Assembly: GCF_006711645.1 (NCBI RefSeq)
Contig: NZ_CP041247.1
Coordinates: forward strand, 3,162,001-3,226,000
DNA from: Klebsiella electrica
GTDB taxonomy: Bacteria; Pseudomonadota; Gammaproteobacteria; Enterobacterales; Enterobacteriaceae
Reading direction: 5' to 3'
Length of the DNA: 64,000 nucleotides
Positions within the stretch are counted from its first letter, which is position 1, and each line of letters begins with the position of its first letter. The position numbers were made by a program, and so were the translations under genes. This document shows positions 37,063 through 47,603 of the stretch, piece after piece. The notes beneath the pieces were generated by a model. It was not told where the DNA came from. It searched no databases and worked only from the letters and a program-made list of their open reading frames with translations.

Positions 37063-39777
37063 TTAATATTCTTCCTGAGTTTGCATCAGCCAGCGTACTA
37101 TGCCCAAGCGGGCTATTGTCCGCCGATCCTCTTCAGGTAACGAGTCGAAAAAGTCGCGCCACTGCGGTGATTTTCGCACCCTGCTGTCCATAACGTGCTC
37201 TGGCGCACTGGCCGGAAGCGATTTAACCGCCCGCTGAAACTCAGGGGATGAAATCAGCTTATCAGCGGCGTCAGAGGATCCTGCACCACCCGCCAGCCTC
37301 GCTTTTTCGGCTATTTTCTGTCCTATCTCAGCGCCCGCTATGGACCCCAGAGGCCCGCCGTAAGAGCCAATCATCGTACCTATCTTCTGCGCATGGCGAG
37401 CAGCCATTTCGTGTGTAGCCGTAACGCAATTAAACCGGTCAGTAAACTCAAGCAGCTTTCCTGTGGTCAGCTCATGAGACTTCGCATTTTTAATAGCTCT
37501 CGCGACCTTATAGACATCATTCAGGCCGGCCATTGTCTCTCTTGGCAAATGCTGAGCCAGAGTCCTGATTTGCCCACTAGCCTGCATATTCTGCCACCAG
37601 TCAGCATATCCGGCAGGGTTGAAGTCTGCCCCTCTCTTTCCAGATGAGAGCATGTCACGTAACGCTGTGCCGATGAGTTCTGTTCTCAGGCTGCGGGAGG
37701 GGGCATTTTCCATCAACTCACGAAACCCTTTAGCGTTGCCTTTCGACATTGCCTGTAGGGCACTCGTGGCTTTGTAGGTCACGTCACCATTGAGCGTTTT
37801 ACCTCGAAGATTTACCATCTGGCTTTCCATCGTCTTGCGCATCTGGACAAGTCGCTGAGCCACCTCAAAATCACGCAGGGAATCAGTACCTGCCAGGGCC
37901 GCTTTCTGGTCCTCTGCCAGGGAACCATAGAGCCGAGACAACGCAGTCCGGTCTGCATCCTTGTACGGTCCGCTTCTCTTCTGCAAAGCATCGCCAACAA
38001 GGCGCCGTTGTTTGTTCAGGTTTGCATACGTCAGAACACCATCCGGACCGGGGTTTACAGCTTTGAAAACCACCTTCTCTATCGGATCGAGGTTTTCCCA
38101 GCCACCGAGGTTATCAGCTTCTCTTTCCAGAGCCGAGGCTGTACCAGGAGCTTCTATCCTGGTTCCCGGTGCCATCGCTTTGTCTACGCGGCTATAAAGC
38201 TGATCGCTCCTGCGCTGCAAGGCCGCCATTCGGCCATTAATCTGGTTAACATAGTTCTCGCTCATCCCCAGAGCATCTGGCGCACCAGCGATATCATCAA
38301 TGATTTTACCGGCTCCGGAAGCCAATTCGCTGATAGCCTTATCCTCCTGTACTCGCAGGACAGAACCGGCACGGGACTTTATAGCCTGCTCCACAGCCTG
38401 ATACTGCGCATTTCCGGATAAGTGAGACGGAAGTACAGATTCGACACCCAGTCGATTGGCGGACTCAACTACGTCCTGCTGAGGATTGACGTTAAGACCA
38501 TCGAGAGATGATGCGAGGTCTGGATTTCTTTGTGCCGCCAGTTTTCTGACTGCATCACCAGTCTGGCTATCCGCAATCTGAGAACCCGTAACTTCAGGCA
38601 CAGTGGTTGTACCAGCAACGTCTTGTGAGAGCGAAGCAACCGAGCGCTCTGCGGCACTTTCAGTCACTGCCGCATTGCCGCCACCTCTGACTGCCTGAAC
38701 TAATCCGCGTGCACCGCGATAAAGCTCAGGAGCGCCCATCAGTGCCGCGTTGAGAAGCATCTCCTTTGATGCGTTCTCTGCAAAATCGCCGGGCTGATTC
38801 CCGGCATTTGCAATAGAACCTATCATTGCACTACGGACCGGGCCAACTCCAGGAATCAGGTAGTTACCAATAGCCTCGCCAGCCTGTGCATAGGGATCGG
38901 TAGGTTGAGATATCGGCCTCGCCACATCCTGCATAGGTGTGAATTCCCCACCATTTACGCCTAGAACGCCATTAGCCCACGCAGCCGCTTTACCTACGGT
39001 ATTGACCAGGTCCACCGCGCCCTGAGGTAGATTAAACGGGATGTTTGCGATACCACGCACCGCCTGCTCAGGTGCTGCTGCCATCTCAGGAGATATATAC
39101 TCCGGCGAGTATTGAATATCAGACCTGGCAACATCATTAGGCTGCTGACTACTATCACTCTTTGCAGAAAGAAATTGCTGCCGTTTCTGCGCCCAGGAAC
39201 TTGCGGTAGGTTGGCCTGAAGCTGCGGCGCTAAATTGCTGCCGTTTTGCGGCCCACGATTCGGTATCGCCGATAGCGTTAATTGCAGCTTTGGCATCCGA
39301 GAGATCCAGGGGGCGTAAGTTATCACTATTTCGTTTGGCTGCCTGCGCGTACTGTACCGCTTCACTACTACCGGGGATGATTCCGGCATCGGCAAACTTC
39401 TGCACATAGTCAGCAGTCTCACCAGGGAGTGTGGATTTCCCGTTACGCACGGAATTAACCCGACCATTACCTGCGTTGTAGCCAGCCAGAGCCATGCCAA
39501 TGTCACCGAAACGGGAAAATCCTTTGTTCAGATGGTTAGCCGCGATGTCCATTTGCTTCTCGAAAGATAAAGACGCAGGATCTACGCCTTTCAATCCTGC
39601 ATCTTCCATCGCGGAAGGCATTAACTGAGCGTAGCCACGCGCGCCCTTAGGTGAGGTCGCATTCCCGTCGCCTGTTGACTCTACACTAACCAAGGTCCCC
39701 ATCGTCCCGGTGGGAAATCCGTATTTTGTATCGAGATCGTTAGCATAGGCTTTCTGGCTATCTGTAAGCTTTGCCAT
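37063..39777 (-). CDS. gp16-like DNA ejection protein with lytic transglycosylase domain
   Basis: A 904-residue protein in the gene 16 slot. Residues about 15-130 form a soluble lytic transglycosylase domain (VSVESTGDGNATSPKGARGYAQLMPS, with the catalytic Glu in SVEST, and ALAGYNAGNGRV). A long helical, Ala-rich region follows. P22 gp16 is about 609 residues and lacks such a clear N-terminal lysozyme domain, so this version is longer. Ejected into the periplasm, it should cut peptidoglycan and help DNA cross the inner membrane. It overlaps gp20 by one base. Confidence 0.85.
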   Translation of the reverse strand: MAKLTDSQKAYANDLDTKYGFPTGTMGTLVSVESTGDGNATSPKGARGYAQLMPSAMEDAGLKGVDPASLSFEKQMDIAANHLNKGFSRFGDIGMALAGYNAGNGRVNSVRNGKSTLPGETADYVQKFADAGIIPGSSEAVQYAQAAKRNSDNLRPLDLSDAKAAINAIGDTESWAAKRQQFSAAASGQPTASSWAQKRQQFLSAKSDSSQQPNDVARSDIQYSPEYISPEMAAAPEQAVRGIANIPFNLPQGAVDLVNTVGKAAAWANGVLGVNGGEFTPMQDVARPISQPTDPYAQAGEAIGNYLIPGVGPVRSAMIGSIANAGNQPGDFAENASKEMLLNAALMGAPELYRGARGLVQAVRGGGNAAVTESAAERSVASLSQDVAGTTTVPEVTGSQIADSQTGDAVRKLAAQRNPDLASSLDGLNVNPQQDVVESANRLGVESVLPSHLSGNAQYQAVEQAIKSRAGSVLRVQEDKAISELASGAGKIIDDIAGAPDALGMSENYVNQINGRMAALQRRSDQLYSRVDKAMAPGTRIEAPGTASALEREADNLGGWENLDPIEKVVFKAVNPGPDGVLTYANLNKQRRLVGDALQKRSGPYKDADRTALSRLYGSLAEDQKAALAGTDSLRDFEVAQRLVQMRKTMESQMVNLRGKTLNGDVTYKATSALQAMSKGNAKGFRELMENAPSRSLRTELIGTALRDMLSSGKRGADFNPAGYADWWQNMQASGQIRTLAQHLPRETMAGLNDVYKVARAIKNAKSHELTTGKLLEFTDRFNCVTATHEMAARHAQKIGTMIGSYGGPLGSIAGAEIGQKIAEKARLAGGAGSSDAADKLISSPEFQRAVKSLPASAPEHVMDSRVRKSPQWRDFFDSLPEEDRRTIARLGIVRWLMQTQEEY

Positions 39778-41111
39778 TAATTAGCGCCTTTCAGTTGAGC
39801 CTGATAGTAGCTCTCAGGTAAGTACCCGTGAGCACGGATATACTCCTCGACGAGAGACGGATCCGACAGCAGCATCTGCGTATCAGTCGCTTCATCCTGT
39901 GACCTCGTGACGGGGATCCCGAGTCCGCGAATTTGGCGCTTTTGCATCTGTACGATGGTGTCTTGGGCCTTATTCAGCTCTTTAAGGAAGTCTTCGTTAC
40001 TGGTGGCTTTCTTAAGGTTGTTGCTGGACTGCATCAACGAAGCGCGCTCACCTTCGGTGGGGTTACCCCCAAAAGTCCCCTTCAGGGCAGGCAAAATAAC
40101 CTTGAGATTGTATTCGTCGGTTTTTGATGCCAGTGTTCGGGTATCATCTGCTACGTTCGGAGCCCATCCCACAAGGCCCCCTTGATTTCTGGAAACAGCA
40201 GTAGGATGTTGATTGACCAAAGCACCAAGTTCAGTGCCCACCGCCGCAGCTCTACCAAAGTCAGCTACGTTTCCCGCCACAGAATTGATCTTTTCATCGC
40301 GAGCCCTTGTGAGAGTATCGATTTTCTGCTGTAAATTAGCTCTGGCGGTATCATTCTGAGCCTTACCAAGCAACGCGCGAAGTCTTAATTCCTCAGCAGC
40401 TAACTGATTCCCTGTCTGAGCTTTGTACCGGTCTATTGCGAGACTTTCATCACCCTGCCGGGCATTTTGCTGAGCAGAGAAGGCAGATGTATTAGCGTTC
40501 TGCTGGGCAATATCGTGACCCGCCGCTTTGTCCTGATATTCGAGCATCTTATCTGGACCAACAGCGCCAAGCGTCATTACATTTGTCAGGTGTGACAACT
40601 GTTCAGGGCTTGATATTCCCGTTTTAAGCATCCAGTTAGGGTCTGCCCCTACACGTTTCAGTCGATCGCTGTTTGCGTTAACAAACTGGCTGTACGCTTC
40701 AGGCCCTTGAGCAAGGGCGGTATTTGTCTGCATCGCCAGACTGCCAAGTTCGGCACGCTGCTGCTCATTCAGACCAGAAACCGCCTGCTGAGCTTGCGCG
40801 ACAAACGCCGGATTCTGCTGGGCGAACTTAATGAGTCCTGAATTATCGCCAGTCGCCCAGGCGTTAGCGTGGACCTGGTTAAACTGCTGTGTGGCTTTTG
40901 CCAGATCTGTCTGTCGCATGGTATCAACAAGTCCGCCGATCCCCTGCAATGCCTGCAAGCCAACGTTATTAGCGCCAGAACGCTGAATGTCGTTATTTTG
41001 ACGGACAAGGTCCAGCGCCAGTACATTATCGCCAGCCCGGGGGGCGTTATCATTCTGCCGGCCGATACCCGCAAGAAAACCTGCGCCATTACTTTCCTGC
41101 CACGTTGCCAT
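39777..41111 (-). CDS. gp20-like DNA ejection protein
   Basis: A 444-residue, Gln/Ala-rich, mostly helical protein in the slot of P22 gp20 (471 residues). Parts of the C-terminal half (GRAAAVGTELGALVNQHPTA) fit the family, but identity to P22 is low by eye. In P22 gp7, gp16 and gp20 leave the virion first and build a channel through the envelope. It lies 9 bp after the gp7-like gene. Confidence 0.75.
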   Translation of the reverse strand: MATWQESNGAGFLAGIGRQNDNAPRAGDNVLALDLVRQNNDIQRSGANNVGLQALQGIGGLVDTMRQTDLAKATQQFNQVHANAWATGDNSGLIKFAQQNPAFVAQAQQAVSGLNEQQRAELGSLAMQTNTALAQGPEAYSQFVNANSDRLKRVGADPNWMLKTGISSPEQLSHLTNVMTLGAVGPDKMLEYQDKAAGHDIAQQNANTSAFSAQQNARQGDESLAIDRYKAQTGNQLAAEELRLRALLGKAQNDTARANLQQKIDTLTRARDEKINSVAGNVADFGRAAAVGTELGALVNQHPTAVSRNQGGLVGWAPNVADDTRTLASKTDEYNLKVILPALKGTFGGNPTEGERASLMQSSNNLKKATSNEDFLKELNKAQDTIVQMQKRQIRGLGIPVTRSQDEATDTQMLLSDPSLVEEYIRAHGYLPESYYQAQLKGAN

Positions 41112-41120
41112 GATTGCCCC

Positions 41121-41816
41121 TTAAAACAGTGAACCAAGCAGACCAATACCAGCACCAATACCAGCGCCCCAAGGTGTTGAAGTACCCAATGCGCCAGCAA
41201 TCCCATACCCAAGAGCGCCGCCACCAAGGGCACCGCTAATTCCCTGCTGTATTGCTGATGGTCGGTTGGCATTAGCAGCAGCCAGCGCAGCATTCTGCTG
41301 TGATATCTGACTCATATTATTGGCATAATTCTGCCCGGCGCTGGCTTGCCCCTGAAGTGCGCCGAGGCCGATATTTGCCAGATTATTTGCATTCTGCATC
41401 TGGCCAGAAAGCCAGTTCTGCCCGAGCGTCGGTGCGATCGTCGCCAGTCCGTTACTGGTTGCCGTCGAACCCAGCCCCCCGGTTGCTTCGGCGGAGGCGA
41501 GCTGTTGATAACGAGCCTGATTTGCCAGGTCTTTGAACTGGCCGGAGTTGTAGTAATCGCCCAAGGCCTGCTGCTGTCCGCCGAGCGTGGATATGTTTTG
41601 CAGTTGGCCGATGTATTGCTGGGCCAGCGGAGTGAATGGCGCCAGGTTTCCCATGATGCGTTCGAACTGCTGGTTTTGCAGGTCAGCAGAGTATCTTGTT
41701 GCCTCTGCGGCTGCCTTGGAACCATTGTCCTTACTTCCACCCTTGCCACCGCCCCCCTCAGGAAATAGAGGTTCTTCACCGCGCAGTTTCCTGCCCAGCG
41801 CAAAAATATTGGTCAT
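41121..41816 (-). CDS. gp7-like DNA ejection protein
   Basis: A 231-residue protein, near the P22 gp7 length (229). The N-terminus is glycine-rich (EGGGGKGGSKDNGSKAAAEA). The middle is Gln/Asn/Ala-rich and helical. The C-terminus is a glycine-zipper hydrophobic stretch (about residues 190-231, LGGGALGYGIAGALG), which fits insertion in a membrane. It starts 2 bp after the gp14-like gene stop. Confidence 0.78.
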   Translation of the reverse strand: MTNIFALGRKLRGEEPLFPEGGGGKGGSKDNGSKAAAEATRYSADLQNQQFERIMGNLAPFTPLAQQYIGQLQNISTLGGQQQALGDYYNSGQFKDLANQARYQQLASAEATGGLGSTATSNGLATIAPTLGQNWLSGQMQNANNLANIGLGALQGQASAGQNYANNMSQISQQNAALAAANANRPSAIQQGISGALGGGALGYGIAGALGTSTPWGAGIGAGIGLLGSLF

Positions 41817-41818
41817 GA

Positions 41819-42277
41819 TTAACTCCTGCTTTTTTGTAGGAAGGCTTCTAAATCTTCGCGAGTGGCATAGTAGAAGGCGACATCATCGATGCCTTTGAAG
41901 TATTTACGGATAGTTCCGACCCGATGAAGGCCAATCATCGTGCAATAAATCTGGCCGTGCCTGAATTTACGGGCAGCATACGAGGTGATGCATTGAACAG
42001 CAGTGGAAGATAAAATGTACCGCCAGAACGCCAGGCCAATGTCTTTGCTGAATCCCCTCACCTCTGGCAGGTACATCGCATGGCAGTCGAAAGTCATCGG
42101 CTGTATCTCGTGGTAATAAACAATCCCACCAAACTGACCATGCACACTAACTTCGAAATACCGACATTCTGGGCGATAGTCATAACCATCGCCATTGTTG
42201 CTACCGGCGATGATGTCGGGGTGGTTTCCGACCATTTCTATGAGGTCGATATTTCTCGTTGGCGTGAAAGTAATCAT
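41819..42277 (-). CDS. gp14-like head assembly protein (DUF2824)
   Basis: A 152-residue protein of the DUF2824 type, in the slot of P22 gp14. Its shape resembles a GNAT-like fold (FEVSVHGQFGGIVYYHEI, then FSKDIGLAFWRYI). P22 gp14 is needed for full head assembly or stability, with an unclear mechanism. It overlaps the tail-needle gene by 4 bp. Confidence 0.75.
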   Translation of the reverse strand: MITFTPTRNIDLIEMVGNHPDIIAGSNNGDGYDYRPECRYFEVSVHGQFGGIVYYHEIQPMTFDCHAMYLPEVRGFSKDIGLAFWRYILSSTAVQCITSYAARKFRHGQIYCTMIGLHRVGTIRKYFKGIDDVAFYYATREDLEAFLQKSRS

Positions 42278-43104
42278 GCTATCAACCCATGGGTTCTTGC
42301 CATGTCCTCCATTGCCTTCAAACGACGACGAGTCTCTACCAGCCCATCAACCAGAGCCTGTATTTCTTCCTGTGTTGGCGGGTACCCTGTGGAGAATGAC
42401 TTATCAGCGTCGAATGCCCCTTTGTTCGCCGTTCCTGTCGCAGCAGTCCAGCCTGTCTGGCGAGCGCCAAGGACCTGCAGCCCCGCCACTTTGTACGAAA
42501 CGCTGGCATTAACACTGCCACCAACCTGCAACTTGTCAGTCGTAGGTGCTGGCACATTTCCAACAAAAAACGAACCGCCCGTAGCCTGCACTGACTGGCT
42601 CGTTGAAACCGCCTTCGAAATCGAGTTGGTTTTGAGAGTGTCAATGTCGCTTTTGGCGGTATTCAGCCGGGTATCTAACGCCGAAATATCATTCTTGTTT
42701 TGCGTGATTCGCTCTTCATGATTGATTAGCGTTTCTTCCGCTGTGGATATGCGCTGCTCGTGATTTTCCAGCTTAGTTTCGGCAGCAGTAATGCGTTGCT
42801 CATGATTAGCCAGCGTAGTTTCAGCGGCCTTAATACGTTGCTCGTGGTTAACGAGTGTTGCTTCTGCAGCCTCTATCCTTGATTCATGATTAGCCAGCAC
42901 CAGGTCTTGCTCGTCATTTTTTACCTGGGCATCCCACGCCCCCTGGCCTGCATCGTTGGCCTTACTGGCAACATTGCCCAGGTCTGTACCCTGCTGAATG
43001 ACATAAAGAAGATACGGCTGGGAGAATATATTTCGAGGAAGGAGCGTTGCATCAATACGCGTGGCCTGGATAACTACAGGGTTCCGGAGACTGTTATCAG
43101 CCAT
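42274..43104 (-). CDS. Tail needle protein (gp26-like) with repeated coiled coil
   Basis: A 276-residue trimeric fibre; P22 gp26 has 233. Residues 1-60 match gp26 (NPVVIQATRIDATLLPRN and AGQGAWDAQVKNDEQD), the part that plugs the portal/gp10 channel. The middle has about five 14-residue copies of NHEQRI-x-AAETxLx (about residues 70-140), lengthening the helical shaft. The C-terminal tip (GARQTGWTAATGTANKGAFD) again matches gp26. The needle seals packaged DNA and probably pierces the outer membrane. The second ATG was chosen to fit the gp26 start MAD. Confidence 0.9.
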   Translation of the reverse strand: MADNSLRNPVVIQATRIDATLLPRNIFSQPYLLYVIQQGTDLGNVASKANDAGQGAWDAQVKNDEQDLVLANHESRIEAAEATLVNHEQRIKAAETTLANHEQRITAAETKLENHEQRISTAEETLINHEERITQNKNDISALDTRLNTAKSDIDTLKTNSISKAVSTSQSVQATGGSFFVGNVPAPTTDKLQVGGSVNASVSYKVAGLQVLGARQTGWTAATGTANKGAFDADKSFSTGYPPTQEEIQALVDGLVETRRRLKAMEDMARTHGLIA

Positions 43105-44531
43105 CATTCAATCCTTACCGAGCAGTCACTCAGCGTCACAGGAGAGCGCGTTATTACCCGCACTTTGAAGCCGATGTTTTTACGCACCCGACCAATACGG
43201 CGCCACAGCACGCGCTTGTCGTATACAAAAGGCGCATTAGCGCCGATCATCTTCTCGCGGCCATAGTTTGAGCCGTCCGCTGTCGCAGAGATAAACAGAC
43301 GTTCCGCGTACTGCGAAACGCCCGTTACTGCTTCCAGCTCGAAATCGAATACCCGCGCGTTATTGGCTTTGAACATCGGTGTAAATAACAGGTGCTCGGT
43401 CTGCTCGTCGTACTGCGATGAGGAGTCGAATCGTAGGGACCCTATTACCGGTTCGGCCTTGTCACCGACAGTGATCTGGTTACCCTCAAACATGTAATCG
43501 ATCGCCCGATGCACGTCATTGAACAGCCCCGTTTTGAGAATGCACCACTGCGGGCCGTTCTGCCCGGCTGCGGCGTCGTAACACAGTACGTGCCGCGGGA
43601 GATGAACGAGGAGCAGTTCGTGACTGTCGAACCTCACCGTTTCAAGCACACCGGTAGCCAGTTCAGCTGCGGTGTATTCACGGAGCACTTTCTCAACAGT
43701 AGACGTGGCGATCGTCGTAGCCTGCCCGCTATTGATAAGGTAAATTGATGGCGCACCGGTGGCCCCGTGGCTAATAAATGCAAAACTACCAGCAAATTCA
43801 GTTTTGCAGTAAGTGCCGGCGATCCCCTTCTGTACCATCAGCGACGGCTGAGATACATAAATTGCTGAAGTGCTATCCGTTGCGCCGGTGAGGGAGAAAT
43901 ACTCTATGGTGCTGCTGCCGAACATCACTACAAAATCACGCCATACCCCGCAGCCAATAATGCCGTCAGGCTGCGATTCCGCACTGTAAAACGGTCGAAA
44001 ACGGTCTGGATGTGATTCGTCCTCCAGGTCTGTAACTCCGAAGGTCTGAGTTCCGTCTTTAACCCACACATAGCGCCCGCGTGCCCGGCAGATGTCGCGT
44101 ACGCTGCCGATATCGTACTGGGCATAGGTAACATCACCGACATGCTCAGGCCAGTTCTGTAGCGTTTTGTTCGTTCCGTCATAACGATACAGTGTCATGA
44201 CGCCGCTGGCTGCAACTGCCTGGCTCGTAGCGCTATGAGCCAGGCTGACACGACCATCCCCCGGCACTCCCCCTCGATCGCTTTCCACCTTATACAAATG
44301 ACCGCCAGCTACGCGATAAACCAGATTCTGTACGGTGTTGAACTCAGCCCCACGCGATACTCCTGCGACATCTGCTTTTTTGGCTAAGCCGGGAAAGGAG
44401 CGAAAATATCCGGCAGCGTCCAGTACCTCTTTCGGCGTGGCCAGCATATTCACTGGCAGCAAATCGACATAATCCGCATTGCGGAAATCTTTACCCACTC
44501 CCTTCATCAGCGGGAGTTTCTGAATCGGCAT
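43104..44531 (-). CDS. Packaged DNA stabilisation protein (gp10-like)
   Basis: A 475-residue tail-hub protein, close to P22 gp10 (472): [16 protein letters not shown] at the start, [39 protein letters not shown], and the C-terminus [18 protein letters not shown]. It extends the gp1/gp4 channel and carries the needle and tailspikes. The ATG at 44531 fits P22; it overlaps the gp4-like gene by 41 bp. Confidence 0.93.
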   Translation of the reverse strand: MPIQKLPLMKGVGKDFRNADYVDLLPVNMLATPKEVLDAAGYFRSFPGLAKKADVAGVSRGAEFNTVQNLVYRVAGGHLYKVESDRGGVPGDGRVSLAHSATSQAVAASGVMTLYRYDGTNKTLQNWPEHVGDVTYAQYDIGSVRDICRARGRYVWVKDGTQTFGVTDLEDESHPDRFRPFYSAESQPDGIIGCGVWRDFVVMFGSSTIEYFSLTGATDSTSAIYVSQPSLMVQKGIAGTYCKTEFAGSFAFISHGATGAPSIYLINSGQATTIATSTVEKVLREYTAAELATGVLETVRFDSHELLLVHLPRHVLCYDAAAGQNGPQWCILKTGLFNDVHRAIDYMFEGNQITVGDKAEPVIGSLRFDSSSQYDEQTEHLLFTPMFKANNARVFDFELEAVTGVSQYAERLFISATADGSNYGREKMIGANAPFVYDKRVLWRRIGRVRKNIGFKVRVITRSPVTLSDCSVRIE

Positions 44532-44977
44532 CTGGCTTTTCTCCAGGAAAGAAGTGCCAGCCATTCAGGTTGGCAAGACTATTTCCGCTGCCGACAGGCA
44601 TCCTGTTAGGGTATGGAGCACGTTTAGCGCGCTTCAGAGCGGAGTTTTTATACAAAAGTTCCTTGCCATATCTGGCAGAGGAGATGATTTTTGCTGTAGC
44701 CTCGAGGGCATAATCAGGCGCGATACGGCAGGCAAGATTGTAAAAAACAGCGCTTACCGCAGAAGGTTGAAGCCCATGCGCGTCACCCTCCGCTGGCGGG
44801 TTATCTGGATCTGAGAACACATATCCGGTAATAATCCCCTTTCCGTCCTGATACCACTCAGCCATCATCGATTCAAGGTCGTCGACCGCATCTTGCATGG
44901 ATTGCGGCTCAACATCAGTCAGGGTGGCATCAGAAGCTATCCCCAATTTTCGCAGAGCCGCCCTCACCAGATCGCCC

Positions 44978-44994
<17 letters not shown>
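44491..44994 (-). CDS. Tail accessory factor (gp4-like)
   Basis: A 167-residue protein, close to P22 gp4 (166): [34 protein letters not shown] and [19 protein letters not shown]. gp4 binds the portal after packaging, and the P22 protein also has reported muramidase activity. The gene overlaps both neighbours, which shows tight coupling of head-completion genes. Confidence 0.93.
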
Positions 44995-45358
<364 letters not shown>

Positions 45359-45400
45359 GTTCTGCTCCAAATAATAAAGGGGCCGAAGCCCCATTTGTTA

Positions 45401-46690
45401 TTACGACTGCCCAGGGAGACCTACGCCGATCGCTTCCGGTCGGGTGGCGTTCACGCCATACCAGACGGCGATACGCGCCAGACCGGTGAGCGTCGAGATA
45501 TTGCCCTGTGTCGCAAAGATGCCATTCAGACCCACTTCAGGAATACTGAAAGAGGTGGTCTTCATGCCAGAAAACAACTCGTGCGTAGCCGGGATTGGCT
45601 GAGACACGATACGGATAGAATCATCAGCCCAGAACACGTTAGCCTTTGCTGTGGCTTTGTTCAGGATATTGACCGGCATTGTGTTAGTCAGCGAGATGTT
45701 GACGTTGGCGTAAGCCTTTTGGTCTGGCGTCAGACTCCCGTCATTCAGCGCGATAGGCTTAGGCGTAATCACCACCTGCGTACCGTTAACAACTCGTACA
45801 ACGGAGAATGTCGCATCCTGAGTAAGGACGTTTTTCGCCATTTGCGAGAGATATTTCACGCCGGTAAAGCTGATTTTGTCACCACGTTTCAGGCCGGTAG
45901 TTGCTGACAGGGTGACTGTAGCGAAACGGTTATCAACGTTGCGGCGGTTTCCATCATTATCCAGATCCCATGCAACGGGCTTAAATGCCTGGGCTCCGGA
46001 AACCGTCAGACCAGTAGCGGTTGATGCAGCCAGCGTCGGGATTTTCGGAGAGCGCATGACGTCATCAAATCCAGCAACCTGACGCTGAATATTACCGTTT
46101 CGGTATGCCTCTTCCGGAATTTCACCGTAAAAACCACGACCCTGCAGGTTGTACCCGGCACGGCGATAGTCATCAGCGTTGAAGAACCACGACAGACCTT
46201 TATCACGATTTAACTCGCGGGCAAAAATCAGTGATTCAGCCTGAGACATAAAGTCCCATCCCTTTGCAGGGTCAGTATTAATCTGTGCCGGATCGGTAAC
46301 CACCAGGGAGCCCATCTCAACCGCCGTATTAGCGATTTTCACTTCCAGGTTATTCGCCAGCTTCTGAGCGGCCGCAGCGATGCGGCGGCGATATGACGTT
46401 TCATCACGCACATCATCAGCGCGAAGCTGGAAGAAATCGTTATCAGGTACACCGAGGTTAACGGCAACGTTCAGTTCGGTAATGCCAGTAGCGTTACCGG
46501 TTAAATCCCAGCCTTCTTGTGTCGGGGCTTCCTGTTCCAGCGGCATCCATATGGTGTTGCTGGAACGCTGCATCTCAGCAGCAGGCGGGGTGTATTTGCT
46601 GGTCTTTTTAGCCATCGGCGTCATGTTGGTGACGGTTTCGATAACTTCATCGATAGCCAGCGTAACGAGTTGACCTTCGTTCAAAGCCAT
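45401..46690 (-). CDS. Major coat protein (P22 gp5-like)
   Basis: A 429-residue coat protein, almost the P22 gp5 length (430). It starts [20 protein letters not shown], with [20 protein letters not shown] (HK97-fold long helix) and [22 protein letters not shown] in the inserted domain region. It forms the T=7 procapsid around scaffold and expands on DNA entry. It overlaps the scaffold gene by one base. Confidence 0.93.
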   Translation of the reverse strand: MALNEGQLVTLAIDEVIETVTNMTPMAKKTSKYTPPAAEMQRSSNTIWMPLEQEAPTQEGWDLTGNATGITELNVAVNLGVPDNDFFQLRADDVRDETSYRRRIAAAAQKLANNLEVKIANTAVEMGSLVVTDPAQINTDPAKGWDFMSQAESLIFARELNRDKGLSWFFNADDYRRAGYNLQGRGFYGEIPEEAYRNGNIQRQVAGFDDVMRSPKIPTLAASTATGLTVSGAQAFKPVAWDLDNDGNRRNVDNRFATVTLSATTGLKRGDKISFTGVKYLSQMAKNVLTQDATFSVVRVVNGTQVVITPKPIALNDGSLTPDQKAYANVNISLTNTMPVNILNKATAKANVFWADDSIRIVSQPIPATHELFSGMKTTSFSIPEVGLNGIFATQGNISTLTGLARIAVWYGVNATRPEAIGVGLPGQS

Positions 46691-47589
46691 TATTTGATTC
46701 CTTTAAGTTTTGCCTTTAATGCGCGATAGGTCGCTACGTCCCCCTTGCTTGATGCTGCATCCATCTGCTTGCGAATGGCATCGGCGTTAGCCGCTGTCAC
46801 ATCTCCGGCAACAGACTGGTCAGCAGGAGGAGCGGAGGAAACCTGAGTCCCGCGAGGCTTGAGAGTTAAACGTTCAGATAGTCGGGCAAGTTCAATCAGC
46901 GCAAGCTGTCCGTCCATCGCCAGTAACTGGCGGGCTTTCTCTGGGTTTGCGCCCAGGTGGTACATAATTGCGGCGGATTTCTCCGGAAAGAGGCGCATGA
47001 TGTCGGTGGCGACCGGTGCCGGAACGACCTGCATGAACGCGTCTTCTTTCTCCTGATAATCAGGGATGTTGAGTTTTTCCGCCGCATCATAGTGTTTGCG
47101 GGCTGCTTCGACGTACTGCGCTGACTGCTGGGTATACTCCTGAACTTTTCGCCCCTGATCTGCCACTGCATTGCTGCGTGCATCCATGGCCTTCATCTGC
47201 CACTCGGCGTTAGCCTGCTGAAAGGCTGCGAGTGCCTGATTCTGGTCAAAGTTGTATTTTGCTAACGCCTCATCAGAGAAGAAGTCGTTTGCGTTTGGCT
47301 GAGTGGGTAGTTCAGGAGTAACCCGTAAATTCTCCGGCAATTCACCGCGTTGTACGGCTGCCGCATGTTGCTCAAGCTCACGTTGACGCTTGCGCTCAAT
47401 ACGGCGCTGTGCATATTGTGCGTTGGTTGCCGGGTCTTGTTTCGGCTTGCTCTCATCGTCTTTCAGGACAACATCAAAGCCAGTATCCTGCTGGATATTG
47501 CTGCCCTGAACCGTAGTCTCGGACGTCGCTGCGGTGTCAACGTGCAGGGGTTGGCCTTCAGAGCCCTGAATTTCGGTGGTATCGGTCAT
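46690..47589 (-). CDS. Scaffolding protein (P22 gp8-like)
   Basis: A 299-residue, highly charged, helical protein (P22 gp8 has 303). The C-terminal region ([31 protein letters not shown]) is the basic helix-turn-helix that binds coat protein. It guides coat assembly and leaves the procapsid intact for reuse. It lies 14 bp after the portal stop. Confidence 0.88.
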   Translation of the reverse strand: MTDTTEIQGSEGQPLHVDTAATSETTVQGSNIQQDTGFDVVLKDDESKPKQDPATNAQYAQRRIERKRQRELEQHAAAVQRGELPENLRVTPELPTQPNANDFFSDEALAKYNFDQNQALAAFQQANAEWQMKAMDARSNAVADQGRKVQEYTQQSAQYVEAARKHYDAAEKLNIPDYQEKEDAFMQVVPAPVATDIMRLFPEKSAAIMYHLGANPEKARQLLAMDGQLALIELARLSERLTLKPRGTQVSSAPPADQSVAGDVTAANADAIRKQMDAASSKGDVATYRALKAKLKGIK

Positions 47590-47603
47590 AATTTAATCTC
47601 TCG

